A DNA stretch of 26,397 nucleotides, taken from a virus. Positions 8,437 to 16,910 of the stretch are shown here, one piece after another. Both the position numbers and the translations under genes were made by a program. Positions within the stretch are counted from its first letter, which is position 1; each line of letters starts with the position of its first letter. The notes beneath the pieces were generated by a model. The model had not been told where the DNA came from, searched no databases, and worked only from the letters and a program-made list of their open reading frames with translations. The stretch lies in IMG/VR virus record IMGVR_UViG_3300048110_000031, positions 1-26,397 of that record; one strand, 5' to 3'.

Positions 8437-10002
8437 TTATTGTGGTTTAGTTAAATTGTTCGCCACTTGAGGTGCAACAGACTGGGCAGTTTGCTCCATC
8501 ATTTGTTGTTGTTGCATCTCTTGTGCCTGTTGTTGTTCAGCCTGTAATTCCTCTTGAGACTTAATTAAGCCTTCAGTATCTATTCCATGACTGTTCGCCA
8601 TACGTTGGATTAAATCTCCAATGTTTAGCATTGACACGGCTTGCGGATTAATCTGGGCAAGCTGTGCAATTTCTGCGGTGAACTCCCTAAGTTTCTCTAG
8701 GTCATTCCCTCTACCAAGTGCTTCAACACCTGTGATGATAGTGGGCTTCACAGTGCCTTTTGGTAAGTTAGGTATCTCACCCTTCTTACTCATTCGTTGC
8801 ATAAGCAATCTTACAATAGGCAATTGTAATTCTTGTGACAACAAACTGTAGACACCACCAAGGGCAGTCTCTAGTTCGTTTGCCATGTATCTGATTTCAG
8901 TGCTTGTCACTCTTTCCGCATCACGTTGTACGGCTGCGTTTAGCAAGAACGCAAAGGACAAACGCTGTTCAAATTTTCCAATAGCTGACTCTACTACACC
9001 TAAGTCATAATGCTTTTGTGCTTGTAGTACATCAACATCACCTGCTTGGCCTGTAATGATATCACCATTACGGGTCATCGCTAAGTCACGTTTCTTTGTG
9101 CTTGAATTTGGTTTGACAAGGAACACAACCTTTGAACTGGCCGCAGCTCCTTCAACTAAACTTCTTGACAATCCTTCTAACGACTTGAGGTCACCGATAT
9201 ATTGCTCGACATACGACCTGCCGTAATCCTCATTGTCTACGGATATCATTCTCAACGGCAAAAATGGAAAGTTCTCTTCGGTAAATTTACCAATGCTTGA
9301 CGGTATTTTGACACCGTGTAATTCTTGACAAACATAAAAACCATTATCTGGTAATTTATAAATGTGTGTGTACACATCACAATCATCTGTTGATTTAATA
9401 TCTTCAGAAGACATATGTGCATACGCAATTTCTTGTGCTTCATCTGGCAATGCTTTTATAGAAATGTTTTCTTTAACAACAATTTCCAGGATTGAGCCAC
9501 CGTCATCACGTTTGATAACGTATTGGTCTAGTGGGTATACTTTCATCTTACCTGCTTTAGGCAAGTGGAGAAGTACATTACCACCAATAAGCAAATGCTT
9601 TAGGGCTTCAAATACAGGTACTCGCATCGCATCTGTTTCAATCCTACCCATAACTTCACGTTCAATTTTACTTAGGACTTTTTCAATCTGCGTTTTTACT
9701 TCGGGATTGTTTTCAGCTTCGGCTTTAGCTTTGCCATCGACTGCTAGTCTAAAGAATGGTTGGTTTGGGGGAAAGAGTAATAGTAAAAGTTTACTGGCAA
9801 GGTTGTTAACACCTCGACTGCCTACACTTTGGTAAGGCGTATATAAATCACTTGTTGCTTCAAAGCCACTAGCTACTATTACATGGGGGATGGTTAGTTC
9901 GGAACAGTCTCTACCTCTATCAAGATAATGCTCACGGTACTGAGCCATAGTCTCATATCGTCCTTCGGCACTATCATTTATAGCGGTATTTGAATATTCC
10001 AT
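8437..10002 (-). CDS. Head-tail connector (portal) protein, T7 gp8-like
   Basis: A 521-aa protein matching the length of T7 gp8 (536 aa), the dodecameric portal through which DNA is packaged and ejected. Family features visible include the early YREHYLDRGRDCSELTIPHVI, the segment SVGSRGVNNLASKLLLLLFPPNQPFFRL (about residues 60-88), and the later VTSTEIRYMANELETALGGVYSLLSQELQLPIVRLL, all standard for podovirus portals. The last 50 residues are very Gln/Met rich (runs of QQQ), a low-complexity tail. It begins the virion block after two small genes and precedes the scaffold gene by 10 bases. Confidence 0.95.
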   Translation of the reverse strand: MEYSNTAINDSAEGRYETMAQYREHYLDRGRDCSELTIPHVIVASGFEATSDLYTPYQSVGSRGVNNLASKLLLLLFPPNQPFFRLAVDGKAKAEAENNPEVKTQIEKVLSKIEREVMGRIETDAMRVPVFEALKHLLIGGNVLLHLPKAGKMKVYPLDQYVIKRDDGGSILEIVVKENISIKALPDEAQEIAYAHMSSEDIKSTDDCDVYTHIYKLPDNGFYVCQELHGVKIPSSIGKFTEENFPFLPLRMISVDNEDYGRSYVEQYIGDLKSLEGLSRSLVEGAAASSKVVFLVKPNSSTKKRDLAMTRNGDIITGQAGDVDVLQAQKHYDLGVVESAIGKFEQRLSFAFLLNAAVQRDAERVTSTEIRYMANELETALGGVYSLLSQELQLPIVRLLMQRMSKKGEIPNLPKGTVKPTIITGVEALGRGNDLEKLREFTAEIAQLAQINPQAVSMLNIGDLIQRMANSHGIDTEGLIKSQEELQAEQQQAQEMQQQQMMEQTAQSVAPQVANNLTKPQ

Positions 10003-10011
10003 TTATGAACC

Positions 10012-10236
10012 TTAAACAGTTGGGATAGATACGTTACTTACGCCAGTGCCAGATGTATTGACATCAGTCTGTAGCATATTTGTACCTGTCTTTTTCTTTT
10101 TCTTTGCAGCCACTTCCGCTGTATCCTCACCCGCAATTTCCAATTCTGGTGCTTGCTCATCTGGTGATTGAACACTAGATACTGGTGGTGGTGCTACAGG
10201 TTGTGGTGCAGGACTTCTGCTTCCGCCTAGACACAT
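10012..10236 (-). CDS. Small gp7.3-like protein (Pro-rich with Lys tract)
   Basis: I place the start at the ATG at 10236, giving 74 aa, because AGGAG lies 7 bases upstream; the longer frame to 10281 has no such site. The protein starts MCLGGSRSPAPQP, has a Pro/Val-rich segment, an acidic stretch, then a KKKKK tract. It ends in a Thr/Ser/Gly-rich tail finishing NVSIPTV. T7 gp7.3, a small tail-assembly protein just before the portal gene, has a similar plan of a Lys-rich region and a Gly/Ser tail. Position and composition support the comparison, but similarity is too weak to be sure. Its N-terminus resembles that of the next gene upstream. Confidence 0.55.
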   Translation of the reverse strand: MCLGGSRSPAPQPVAPPPVSSVQSPDEQAPELEIAGEDTAEVAAKKKKKTGTNMLQTDVNTSGTGVSNVSIPTV

Positions 10237-10280
10237 ATTGCTTCTCCTTCTATTTGTAATTGTTAATATCCTATTTACCA

Positions 10281-10517
10281 TTAGTAAATATTTAGGTTAT
10301 TCGTCTTGTTGTAATTATCATCAACAATACTTAGCCCACTAGATTGGACGATAGTTCCGCCCCCGCTAGGGCTATCATTACCAGAATCATTATTGTTCTG
10401 ATTAGATACCACTGGTTTGGGTTCGGGTTTAGGGTCATAGATATTGCCGTTATAATATTTTGAGGAATCATACTGACGATGAGTTGGTGTTGGTGAACTG
10501 CCTCCGCCCATGCACAT
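10281..10517 (-). CDS. Small low-complexity protein with MCMGGG start
   Basis: The frame extends to a TTG at 10523. The ATG at 10517 sits 6 bases after AGGAG and is the better start, giving 78 aa. It begins MCMGGGSSPTP, then continues with Tyr/Asn/Pro-rich and Asn/Asp/Ser/Gly-rich low-complexity sequence, and has no enzymatic motif. The shared MC(L/M)GG-S-SP opening with the neighbouring 74-aa protein suggests that the two are diverged relatives or share a docking element. Position directly before the portal gene suggests a minor virion or assembly role, which is inference. Confidence 0.55.
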   Translation of the reverse strand: MCMGGGSSPTPTHRQYDSSKYYNGNIYDPKPEPKPVVSNQNNNDSGNDSPSGGGTIVQSSGLSIVDDNYNKTNNLNIY

Positions 10518-10519
10518 AA

Positions 10520-10708
10520 TCAACTCCTTTTGTTTAGTATGTTTTCGTCACCTCTAGCTTTCAAAAGTAATAGAAAATCAACAACACTTCGTTGTCCTGC
10601 TTTAAACCATACTTCTCTATCAGAATCTTTTAGACTCGCAGGTTCACTTGGATACACTTCGTTTAGTTTTTCTAGTAACTCTTCTACAGTTATTGGTAAT
10701 TCATCCAT
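10520..10708 (-). CDS. Hypothetical protein, 62 aa
   Basis: A small acidic protein starting MDELPITVEELLEKLNEVYP, with a predicted helix at each end and a central DREVWFKAGQRSVVDFLLLLKAR segment. I do not recognise it. It lies between nrdB (36-base gap) and the MCMGGG protein (coding ends 3 bases apart), so it is probably part of the same transcript. The ribosome site is weak (AGAAAG). The regular amphipathic pattern and tight packing with neighbours argue that it is real. Confidence 0.6.
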   Translation of the reverse strand: MDELPITVEELLEKLNEVYPSEPASLKDSDREVWFKAGQRSVVDFLLLLKARGDENILNKRS

Positions 10709-10744
10709 TTTAATTCTTTCTAATAAGGGAAGTAATAAGGCTCT

Positions 10745-11692
10745 CTACCAGAGAGAGCCAGTTGTTGAACCCTTGCTGTATTCAGTAGCACGGTTCTCAA
10801 AGAAGTTTGTATGTTCAACTCCGTTCAAGACCCAATCCAACCACGGCAATGGGTTATCTTTAATTTCATAGTTAGGCTTGAGGCCAAGCTGTAACAATCT
10901 CCTGTCAGCAATGTGACGAATGTACATCTTAACTTCATCGGCAGACAAACCTTGTATACCGCCTTGCTCAAAAGCGAGGTCAATAAATTTATCTTCCAAG
11001 TCAACCATGTCTCTACAGATTTGATAAAGGGTAGCTTTAAAATCATCTGTCCATATGTGCTTGTTTTCATCAACAAGAGTATGGAAAAGCTTAATCATGT
11101 TTTCTACATGGTGGCTTTCATCTCGTATTGACCAAGTAACAATCTGGCACATACCTTTCATTTTACCAAACCTTTGGAAGTTCAACAACATAATGAAAGA
11201 GGCAAACAATTGTAGCCCCTCACCAAATGCTGAGAACACTGCCAAGTCTCTGGCTTTAGACTCAATACTATCACCACGTTCTTCAAACAAATAATTATGT
11301 TTGTCAGCCATTGCTTGGTAATCCTGGAATGCTTGGTATTCTGAATCGGGCAAACCAATTGTATCGTTAAGCAATGAATAAGAATGTGCATGGTTAGCTT
11401 CACTGGCTGCAAAAGCAGACAACATCATCCTTACTTCGGGTGGTTTAAACATTGGAATATATTTATCAAGATATGCTTGAGCAATATCCACATCACCTTG
11501 CGTAAAGAATTTTAGAATCTGTGTTACCAAATTCTTTTCTTCATTAGTTAGGCGTGAGTTCCAATCTTTTACATCTTCCATCATCGGCACTTCACTGGGT
11601 AGCCAATGCATTTTCTGTTGAGTATCGTAAGCTTCAAAAGCCCACGGATATTCAAAAGGTTTATAGTGGGTTCGTTCTTTTTGTAGTGGCAT
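10745..11692 (-). CDS. nrdB: Ribonucleotide reductase class Ia, beta subunit
   Basis: A 315-aa diiron-tyrosyl radical subunit that generates the radical used by NrdA to reduce ribonucleotides to deoxyribonucleotides. The metal ligands can be placed against E. coli NrdB: D67 (D84), E98 and H101 in SEANH (E115, H118), E158 in FGEGLQLF (E204), and E192 and H195 in RDESHH (E238, H241). Y105, seven residues after E98, matches the radical tyrosine Y122. The C-terminal tail ends in TTGSLW and is presumably the piece that docks into NrdA. It follows nrdA by 5 bases in the same direction. Viral NrdB proteins supply dNTPs for genome replication in nutrient-poor hosts. Confidence 0.95.
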   Translation of the reverse strand: MPLQKERTHYKPFEYPWAFEAYDTQQKMHWLPSEVPMMEDVKDWNSRLTNEEKNLVTQILKFFTQGDVDIAQAYLDKYIPMFKPPEVRMMLSAFAASEANHAHSYSLLNDTIGLPDSEYQAFQDYQAMADKHNYLFEERGDSIESKARDLAVFSAFGEGLQLFASFIMLLNFQRFGKMKGMCQIVTWSIRDESHHVENMIKLFHTLVDENKHIWTDDFKATLYQICRDMVDLEDKFIDLAFEQGGIQGLSADEVKMYIRHIADRRLLQLGLKPNYEIKDNPLPWLDWVLNGVEHTNFFENRATEYSKGSTTGSLW

Positions 11693-11697
11693 TTGTT

Positions 11698-13494
11698 TTA
11701 TCCTTCACACATTATACAGTCTGACTCTCCAACGTAGTCATCCCGCTTTTTACGTTCTATCTTATTTGATATTATTTCTGCTCTTCGTATTGCTTCAGAG
11801 CGACAGTAGTAAAGCGTCTTAACTTTCTTTCTCCACGCTTTCATATGTAGTTCATGCAGTTCACGAATGTCCACATCCGCAGGTACAAAGATATTTAAAC
11901 TTTGACTCTGACAAATGTAAGGTTGTCGTTGAGCTGCCTTTTCTACTAGCCAGTTCTGGTCTATCTCAATGGCAGTAGAGAACACTTCTTTATCCCAATC
12001 ATCTAGTTCTTCTAGGTGCAGTACAGAGCCACGCTTGGCAATGATACTTGTCCATACCTTATCAGTGTCCAAACCTAATTCCGCTAATCGCTTTTGCAGA
12101 AATTTATTTTTCATCAAAAATGAACCGCTCATAGTTTTATGAACATAGGCATTTGCCCTATAAGGTTCTATCGATGGGCTTGTACCACCACATATAATTG
12201 AACTGGTAGCATTGGGAGCAACAGCAATGACATTGGCAAACCGTAGTCCAGTGCCAACCATGTCTGGTGCTTCACCTCGTTCCTTACCTAAAGCAACATT
12301 AGTTTCCATTGCTTGTGTATGGATGTGCCTAAAGATAACATTATTTCTAGACGCACCCAATGCACTAGCAAAAGGAATGTTCTTTGATTGTAGATATGAA
12401 TGATAACCCATAGCCCCTAGACCAATACTACGTTCACGCATTGCGGAATACTTTGCTTTGGCTAGAGAGTCTGGAGCGTTATCAATAAAGAACTGCAACA
12501 CGTTATCTAAAAATCTAATGACATCGGGAATAAACATTTTGTCTTTTTCCCAATCATCAAACTTCTCAATGTTTAGAGAAGATAGACAACAGACCGCAGT
12601 CCTGTCTTCGCTTGTTGGCAAAGTTATTTCAGTACAAAGATTTGATTGATGTACTTTTAAACCCAGAGTTCTTTGACTCTGTGGTAAGCCTTCGTTAACC
12701 GTGTCTGAAAAGAAGATATACGGTTCGCCTGTTGCCACCCTTGTTTCCAAAATCTTTTGCCATAGCTGTCTTGCGGAGACAGTAGAAACAACAGACCCAC
12801 TATGAGGGTCAACAAGTTCCCAACTATCATCTGCGTTCCTATCATTAGAACACTTATCAATGATGTGCATAAACTCATCAGTAATATTAATGCCGTGATG
12901 AAGATTGAGACACTTTCTGTGAATATCACCACCACTGGGTTTACGAATTTCCAGAAACTCTTCAACCTCTGGATGGCTAATGTCTTGATATACTGCATAA
13001 CTTCCTCTCCTTGTTTTACCTTGTGAAAATGCAAGCATCTCTGAATCAACGATGTGCATAAATGGAATTGAACCAGACGATTGTGAACCACCAGATGTGG
13101 CCTCACCGTCTGAACGTATGTGACCCCAATAGCCACCAATGCCACCGCCTACTGAAGCAAGCCAAGCATTCTCTGTGAAGTGACTTGTCAATCCTTCACG
13201 ACTATCTGGAACATAATTTAAAAAGCAACTAATAGGCATACCCTTTTTAGTACCACCGTTTGTTAGTACAGGTGTTGCAAACATAAACCAAAGTTGTGAG
13301 GCATAATCATATATACGTTGTGCCATCTCTGGTGTGTCTGAAAAGGTACGGGCTACACGGGCAAAGGCATCCTGCGGTGACCCCTCATCGGGTAAGAGAT
13401 ATCTATCTCTCAAGACTTTCATTCCTTGTTCCGTGATTAGTTCATCACGACTGTAGTCAATTTCAATAAAGTATTCTAATTTGTCGTGACTCAT
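11698..13494 (-). CDS. nrdA: Ribonucleotide reductase class Ia, alpha (catalytic) subunit
   Basis: A 598-aa catalytic subunit, much shorter than E. coli NrdA (761 aa) because the N-terminal ATP-cone domain is missing: the radical-site segment PISC (C90) starts within the first 100 residues. Active-site residues are present: C90 (E. coli C225), N285/C287/E289 in NLCTEI (N437, C439, E441), a cysteine at 302/303 (C462), and Y562-Y563 in KTLYYCRSE (Y730-Y731). The C-terminus CIMCEG carries the redox-active CxxC pair. Loss of the ATP cone should remove dATP feedback inhibition of overall activity, which is a known property of several viral and bacterial enzymes. The start overlaps the upstream stop as ATGA. 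Confidence 0.96.
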   Translation of the reverse strand: MSHDKLEYFIEIDYSRDELITEQGMKVLRDRYLLPDEGSPQDAFARVARTFSDTPEMAQRIYDYASQLWFMFATPVLTNGGTKKGMPISCFLNYVPDSREGLTSHFTENAWLASVGGGIGGYWGHIRSDGEATSGGSQSSGSIPFMHIVDSEMLAFSQGKTRRGSYAVYQDISHPEVEEFLEIRKPSGGDIHRKCLNLHHGINITDEFMHIIDKCSNDRNADDSWELVDPHSGSVVSTVSARQLWQKILETRVATGEPYIFFSDTVNEGLPQSQRTLGLKVHQSNLCTEITLPTSEDRTAVCCLSSLNIEKFDDWEKDKMFIPDVIRFLDNVLQFFIDNAPDSLAKAKYSAMRERSIGLGAMGYHSYLQSKNIPFASALGASRNNVIFRHIHTQAMETNVALGKERGEAPDMVGTGLRFANVIAVAPNATSSIICGGTSPSIEPYRANAYVHKTMSGSFLMKNKFLQKRLAELGLDTDKVWTSIIAKRGSVLHLEELDDWDKEVFSTAIEIDQNWLVEKAAQRQPYICQSQSLNIFVPADVDIRELHELHMKAWRKKVKTLYYCRSEAIRRAEIISNKIERKKRDDYVGESDCIMCEG

Positions 13495-13805
13495 CCTTTG
13501 TATCCTTTCTCTATTTGTTTTTCTAAATTAGCTAATGCTCTCCATGCAACTTGCCCCCAATCTTCATCAAGTATGTGTCGCATCATAGCATCAAGTTCAT
13601 CACCAGATTTACTTCTATCCCAATGCAATGTCTCTGGTGTTTGACCATGTTGCAGTCCACCTTTCAGTGATACCTTGGCAACACAAGCTAGTGCATTAGG
13701 GAAATATTTTATAACACCAGTGTAAACAGGGATGGCTTTTCTTTCGGCTGCATCGTCTGGCAACGGTTTTATAAATTCAAATGTAGGTTGGTCTATATCT
13801 GCCAT
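13491..13805 (-). CDS. Predicted dATP/dGTP diphosphohydrolase-like protein
   Basis: A 104-aa protein with the short conserved pattern of the phage dATP/dGTP diphosphohydrolase N-terminal family (formerly DUF5664). In that family a KYFPxAL-type helix leads into a Lys/Gly turn, W..S, and a final helix with H at the metal site. Here the pattern reads GVIKYFPNALACVAKVSLKG, HWDRSKSGDELDAMMRHILDED and WGQVAWRALANLEKQIE. Members are MazG-like all-alpha folds; some remove pyrophosphate from purine dNTPs. It overlaps nrdA by ATGA and the exonuclease gene by 13 bases, so it sits inside a nucleotide-supply operon. Family placement is by eye from these blocks. Confidence 0.6.
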   Translation of the reverse strand: MADIDQPTFEFIKPLPDDAAERKAIPVYTGVIKYFPNALACVAKVSLKGGLQHGQTPETLHWDRSKSGDELDAMMRHILDEDWGQVAWRALANLEKQIEKGYKG

Positions 13806-14533
13806 AGCTTCACCTCACCTGTCTTCTTGTCGTATTCACCGTGGCGTAAAATCCTGGCCACCCTTGCTTGTTGCAATGCATCTTGCTCATTCATGCCCGC
13901 CTTCTCATAGGCTTTAACAACAATCTCCCACATATCTTTTACTGGCATATCTTTGTCAGCTAACATTTTATTAGCAGTGACTGCCCCAACTTTTGGTACG
14001 CCAGAGTATCCGTCAACAGTGTCACCTGTCAGAGTCTGAATCATGTGAAAGTGGTTAGCTTCGTTTAGTGAAATCTTTTGTACTGTTTCACCATCACGAC
14101 AATAGTTACAAGGCACACCCATAAAGTCCTTATCTATAGAACAGATAATAGTTTCATCTTTAGATGGCTTTGTAGCTAAGATACCAAGTACGTCATCAGC
14201 TTCTAAGCTAGTATAGAATACAGCTTTGTATTTTTTAATTAGATGACTACGCATATCACCAAGCACTAACGGCTTACGCTTTTGTTTACGATTGTCTTTG
14301 TATGTTGGCAGTACATCTTTACGAAAATTCTTGGTGTCCGTAATAGCCACTACAATAGAATCAGCTTTTAGTTTTTTCTTTAGTGCATCAATACCATCAT
14401 CAACCATCTTCATGGCTTCGGGTGTGTATGAATGCAATGTCCATAGGTTATCATCCCACTTAATAGGCTGTTCAGATTTGACTGCCGATTGATATGCAAT
14501 GATGTCACCATCGATTAACAATGTTCTTTTCAT
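13793..14533 (-). CDS. 5'-3' exonuclease, T7 gp6-like
   Basis: A 246-aa FEN/PIN-type nuclease, somewhat shorter than T7 gp6 (300 aa). Acidic metal-binding clusters are visible: D8 and D10 in LLIDGDIIAYQ, the ADD of SLEADDVLGIL, the DKD of CSIDKDFMGV, and the helix-turn-helix-like DGYSGVPKVGAVTANKML with its Asp and Gly spacing. A basic segment, YKDNRKQKRKP, fits the arch that contacts DNA. In T7 this enzyme removes RNA primers and degrades host DNA to nucleotides for reuse. Its position after DNA polymerase and before the RNR genes fits that role. The ribosome site is AAAGGAAACTAAA. Confidence 0.92.
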   Translation of the reverse strand: MKRTLLIDGDIIAYQSAVKSEQPIKWDDNLWTLHSYTPEAMKMVDDGIDALKKKLKADSIVVAITDTKNFRKDVLPTYKDNRKQKRKPLVLGDMRSHLIKKYKAVFYTSLEADDVLGILATKPSKDETIICSIDKDFMGVPCNYCRDGETVQKISLNEANHFHMIQTLTGDTVDGYSGVPKVGAVTANKMLADKDMPVKDMWEIVVKAYEKAGMNEQDALQQARVARILRHGEYDKKTGEVKLWQI

Positions 14534-14545
14534 TTTAGTTTCCTT

Positions 14546-14935
14546 TTAGTCTACGAGGTTTGCGGATTTAAACACTTCGGATAATGGAATGAGTACGCAT
14601 TTGGATTGCCATCCATCACCAATCATCTTTGTGTTGTCTTTAAATTTCTCAACAATCTTTTTGAGAATGGGTACTTCAAACATAATAATAGCGTAGTTTG
14701 ATTTACCTCTTGCTAGTATGTGAAACCAGTAGTCGGCTTCTGTAACTGATAGGCCAGATGGTTTACCACGGCATTCTATTTCAATAGCTATGTTACCTGT
14801 CTTGTGCCACCAATCACGTTCTGTTTTAACTTCTATCTTATCTTTTGATTCACCTAAGATAGATGCCACCATTGCTTCACGTTCTTCACCAAACTTTAAA
14901 TCGATGTCGAACTTATTAGTATATGTTTTTGTCAA
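14546..14935 (-). CDS. PD-(D/E)XK nuclease-like protein of unknown role
   Basis: A 129-aa protein whose middle reads KIEVKTERDWWHKTGNIAIEIE followed by CRGKPSGLSVTEADYWFHIL. A strand with Glu, an Asp after a Lys/Arg-rich turn, then TGN and an acidic beta strand (EIE) is the arrangement of small restriction-endonuclease-like folds, and the 'RGKPSGL..TeADYW' block is a motif I associate with uncharacterised phage proteins of this type. The usual ExK lysine is not evident (the strand reads EIECR), so activity is uncertain. It overlaps DNA polymerase by ATGA and precedes the exonuclease, suggesting a role in DNA processing or host DNA breakdown. It is not endonuclease I, which is encoded separately. 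Confidence 0.6.
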   Translation of the reverse strand: MTKTYTNKFDIDLKFGEEREAMVASILGESKDKIEVKTERDWWHKTGNIAIEIECRGKPSGLSVTEADYWFHILARGKSNYAIIMFEVPILKKIVEKFKDNTKMIGDGWQSKCVLIPLSEVFKSANLVD

Positions 14936-16683
14936 TGTGTTTCGCTCCAGTTGTTCCCGATTTTATATTCACCATCCAGAGGCAACCTTATCCCAAGGTC
15001 TTTCCCTGCACGGTCAATACAATCAACCGCCAACTGACCGACTTCTTCAGCCAAATGTGTAGGCACTTGAATTTGAATCTCATCATGTATCCAAAGCAAT
15101 TGAGTAACATCATCATATTTTTTTATGGCGTTGTTAAACTCGACTAACCATTGCTTGGCACAACAAGCCCCTGCTCCTTGAAGCAAAGTATTGAGTGATG
15201 AAAATTTATTTCTTACTTTTATAAGTCTACCATCAAGGCCGACAAGGTATCCCCTATCCGCAGCCGAATGTACTTGCTCAATTAATTTGGCTAGTGCGGG
15301 CATACGATTTAGGAATCTTTCTTTGACAAGCTTGGCTTCTTTGTTTGTCTTGCCTGTCACTTCAGCAATCTTTCCAACACCACCACCGTAAAGCCAACAA
15401 TAGAAAAATCGTTTCGCTAGGTCACGACTTTCTAATCCCGCAGCTTCTTGGTTTGCAGTGTGGATATCACCATCCAAAACTATCTTGGCGTATTCACCAT
15501 TGTCTATCTTATGTAAATAGTGGGCGAGTAATCTGGTTTCGATTCCGCTTTGGTCAACGCCAACCATCTTGTAGCCTTTCGGCACGGTAAACAATTCTCT
15601 AAACTCTTTCCCGTATGGTGCATAGACCGCAGGTACTTGTTGAAGGTTGGGGTTGCTTGCCGTGCTACGGCCTGTCACCGCTCCGTTAGTATTAACAGAA
15701 CCATGTAACCTGCCGTCCTTCATTAGTTTTAGATAAGCTTGTTTACCATCCCCCAACATACCAAGTCGCTTCTCTAAGAGGAAGTATTCAGCGAGTAGTT
15801 TGGCTTCGGGGAATGGTAACTGGTTTAACACACGGTCATCCACCTTGGGTGAACCATCGGGTGTAAATTCTTTAGGCTTCCAATCGTGTAAAGTTTTTAA
15901 CCTGTCAGCAATGTGTTGTCTTGATGACGGATTAAACTGTGTATGTGATACCTTTATAAAAGGCTCACCCTTTACATATCCTCTGGCTTTGTTGTTAACC
16001 TTTGGAATAAATTCTGTACGAACTTCGATGGGTGGGAACACTTCTTGCAGTTCTTGGGCAATCGCTTCTCTCTTGGATGATAGCTTCGCATATAGTGTTG
16101 TCGCTTTTTCTGTATCAAACATGATACCGTATTGTTCTTGCCTTGATATGATTTCACAAACTTCATGCTCCAATTTAATTGCTTGTTCTGAGTATCTCTT
16201 AGCAAGCATACGTTGAAATAAAGTATGAGTGGTATGGCAATCTTGTATGCAGTAGTCCAACATCTCTTGTGTAAACTCTGACCAATCTGTTTCTATCTCC
16301 TGCTTTGGATTACCAAGACGTAACCCCCATGCTTTCAGTGAATGGCTGCCCCATAGTTTTGTAGGGATTGCTTTTGACTTTGTGTCGATATCAAAAACAT
16401 CTGGGTAGATTAACCTTGACCCAACTAAAGTATCAAACACCCTGTTAGGTTTAAGGTCTGGATAGAACTTTAGTAACTGAGGTATGTCATACTTTATTAT
16501 GTTATGACCAATGATGCATACTGCTTTGTTTAAAGCATCCACACCTTCTCTTAGACTACCAGTGCATTGTTTGGTGTCACTGTAAGTTGAGACTACATTA
16601 GAATGTATATCTTTAATAACTATGCAGTGTACCTTGGTTGCATCTAGACCATCAGTTTCTATATCAAAAACTAATTCGCTCAT
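14932..16683 (-). CDS. DNA polymerase, family A, T7 gp5-like with 3'-5' exonuclease
   Basis: A 583-aa replicative polymerase, compact compared with T7 gp5 (704 aa). The proofreading domain keeps D7 and E9 (VFDIETDG), D66 (GHNIIKYD) and D148 (YCIQDCH). The polymerase domain has motif A D377 (GVDQSGIETRLLAH), motif B K424 and Y428 (AKRFFYCWLYGGG), and motif C D534 (WIHDEIQIQVP). Y428 corresponds to T7 Y526, the residue that lets T7 polymerase accept dideoxynucleotides. The short length suggests that the T7 thioredoxin-binding loop is absent or reduced, so processivity would need another factor or be lower. The start is fixed by TAGGAGAAACAA. It presumably works with the primase-helicase and SSB encoded just upstream. 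Confidence 0.96.
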   Translation of the reverse strand: MSELVFDIETDGLDATKVHCIVIKDIHSNVVSTYSDTKQCTGSLREGVDALNKAVCIIGHNIIKYDIPQLLKFYPDLKPNRVFDTLVGSRLIYPDVFDIDTKSKAIPTKLWGSHSLKAWGLRLGNPKQEIETDWSEFTQEMLDYCIQDCHTTHTLFQRMLAKRYSEQAIKLEHEVCEIISRQEQYGIMFDTEKATTLYAKLSSKREAIAQELQEVFPPIEVRTEFIPKVNNKARGYVKGEPFIKVSHTQFNPSSRQHIADRLKTLHDWKPKEFTPDGSPKVDDRVLNQLPFPEAKLLAEYFLLEKRLGMLGDGKQAYLKLMKDGRLHGSVNTNGAVTGRSTASNPNLQQVPAVYAPYGKEFRELFTVPKGYKMVGVDQSGIETRLLAHYLHKIDNGEYAKIVLDGDIHTANQEAAGLESRDLAKRFFYCWLYGGGVGKIAEVTGKTNKEAKLVKERFLNRMPALAKLIEQVHSAADRGYLVGLDGRLIKVRNKFSSLNTLLQGAGACCAKQWLVEFNNAIKKYDDVTQLLWIHDEIQIQVPTHLAEEVGQLAVDCIDRAGKDLGIRLPLDGEYKIGNNWSETH

Positions 16684-16700
16684 TTGTTTCTCCTATATTG

Positions 16701-16910
16701 TTAATGTAAAGTGCAGAGTCTTACTGATATCCGCTCCGCTGCTTCGTTCTCCTCTTCTAAAACTCCAAGGGCTGAATCAATCATTAAGTAAGAGGGCAAC
16801 GATGCTACCTCTATCTCAACGTGCAATCCTGGATTCTGCATTACTTCTGCCAATGCATCCATGATGACCTTCGTCCACTCAAGACCCTTCTCATCAAAAC
16901 TCTTGGACAT
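16701..16910 (-). CDS. Hypothetical protein, 69 aa
   Basis: A small acidic, mostly helical protein starting MSKSFDEKGLEWTKVIMDALAEVM, with no motif that I recognise. Its first 17 bases overlap the end of the primase-helicase gene and it ends 17 bases before DNA polymerase. It therefore lies where T7 carries small accessory genes (the 4.x series). Packing and direction argue that it is a real gene; function is unknown. Confidence 0.6.
   Translation of the reverse strand: MSKSFDEKGLEWTKVIMDALAEVMQNPGLHVEIEVASLPSYLMIDSALGVLEEENEAAERISVRLCTLH

Noticed and set aside
8460-8560. Gln-codon repeats in the 3' end of the portal gene as a DNA repeat array
   Set aside because: The CTGTTGTTG-like pattern is explained by a Gln-rich protein tail, and no regular unit is present. 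No CRISPR array was seen anywhere.
14546-14935. Calling this gene endonuclease I because of its nuclease-like fold
   Set aside because: The true gp3 homologue is at 18576-18989 with matching catalytic spacing; this protein lacks those motifs.
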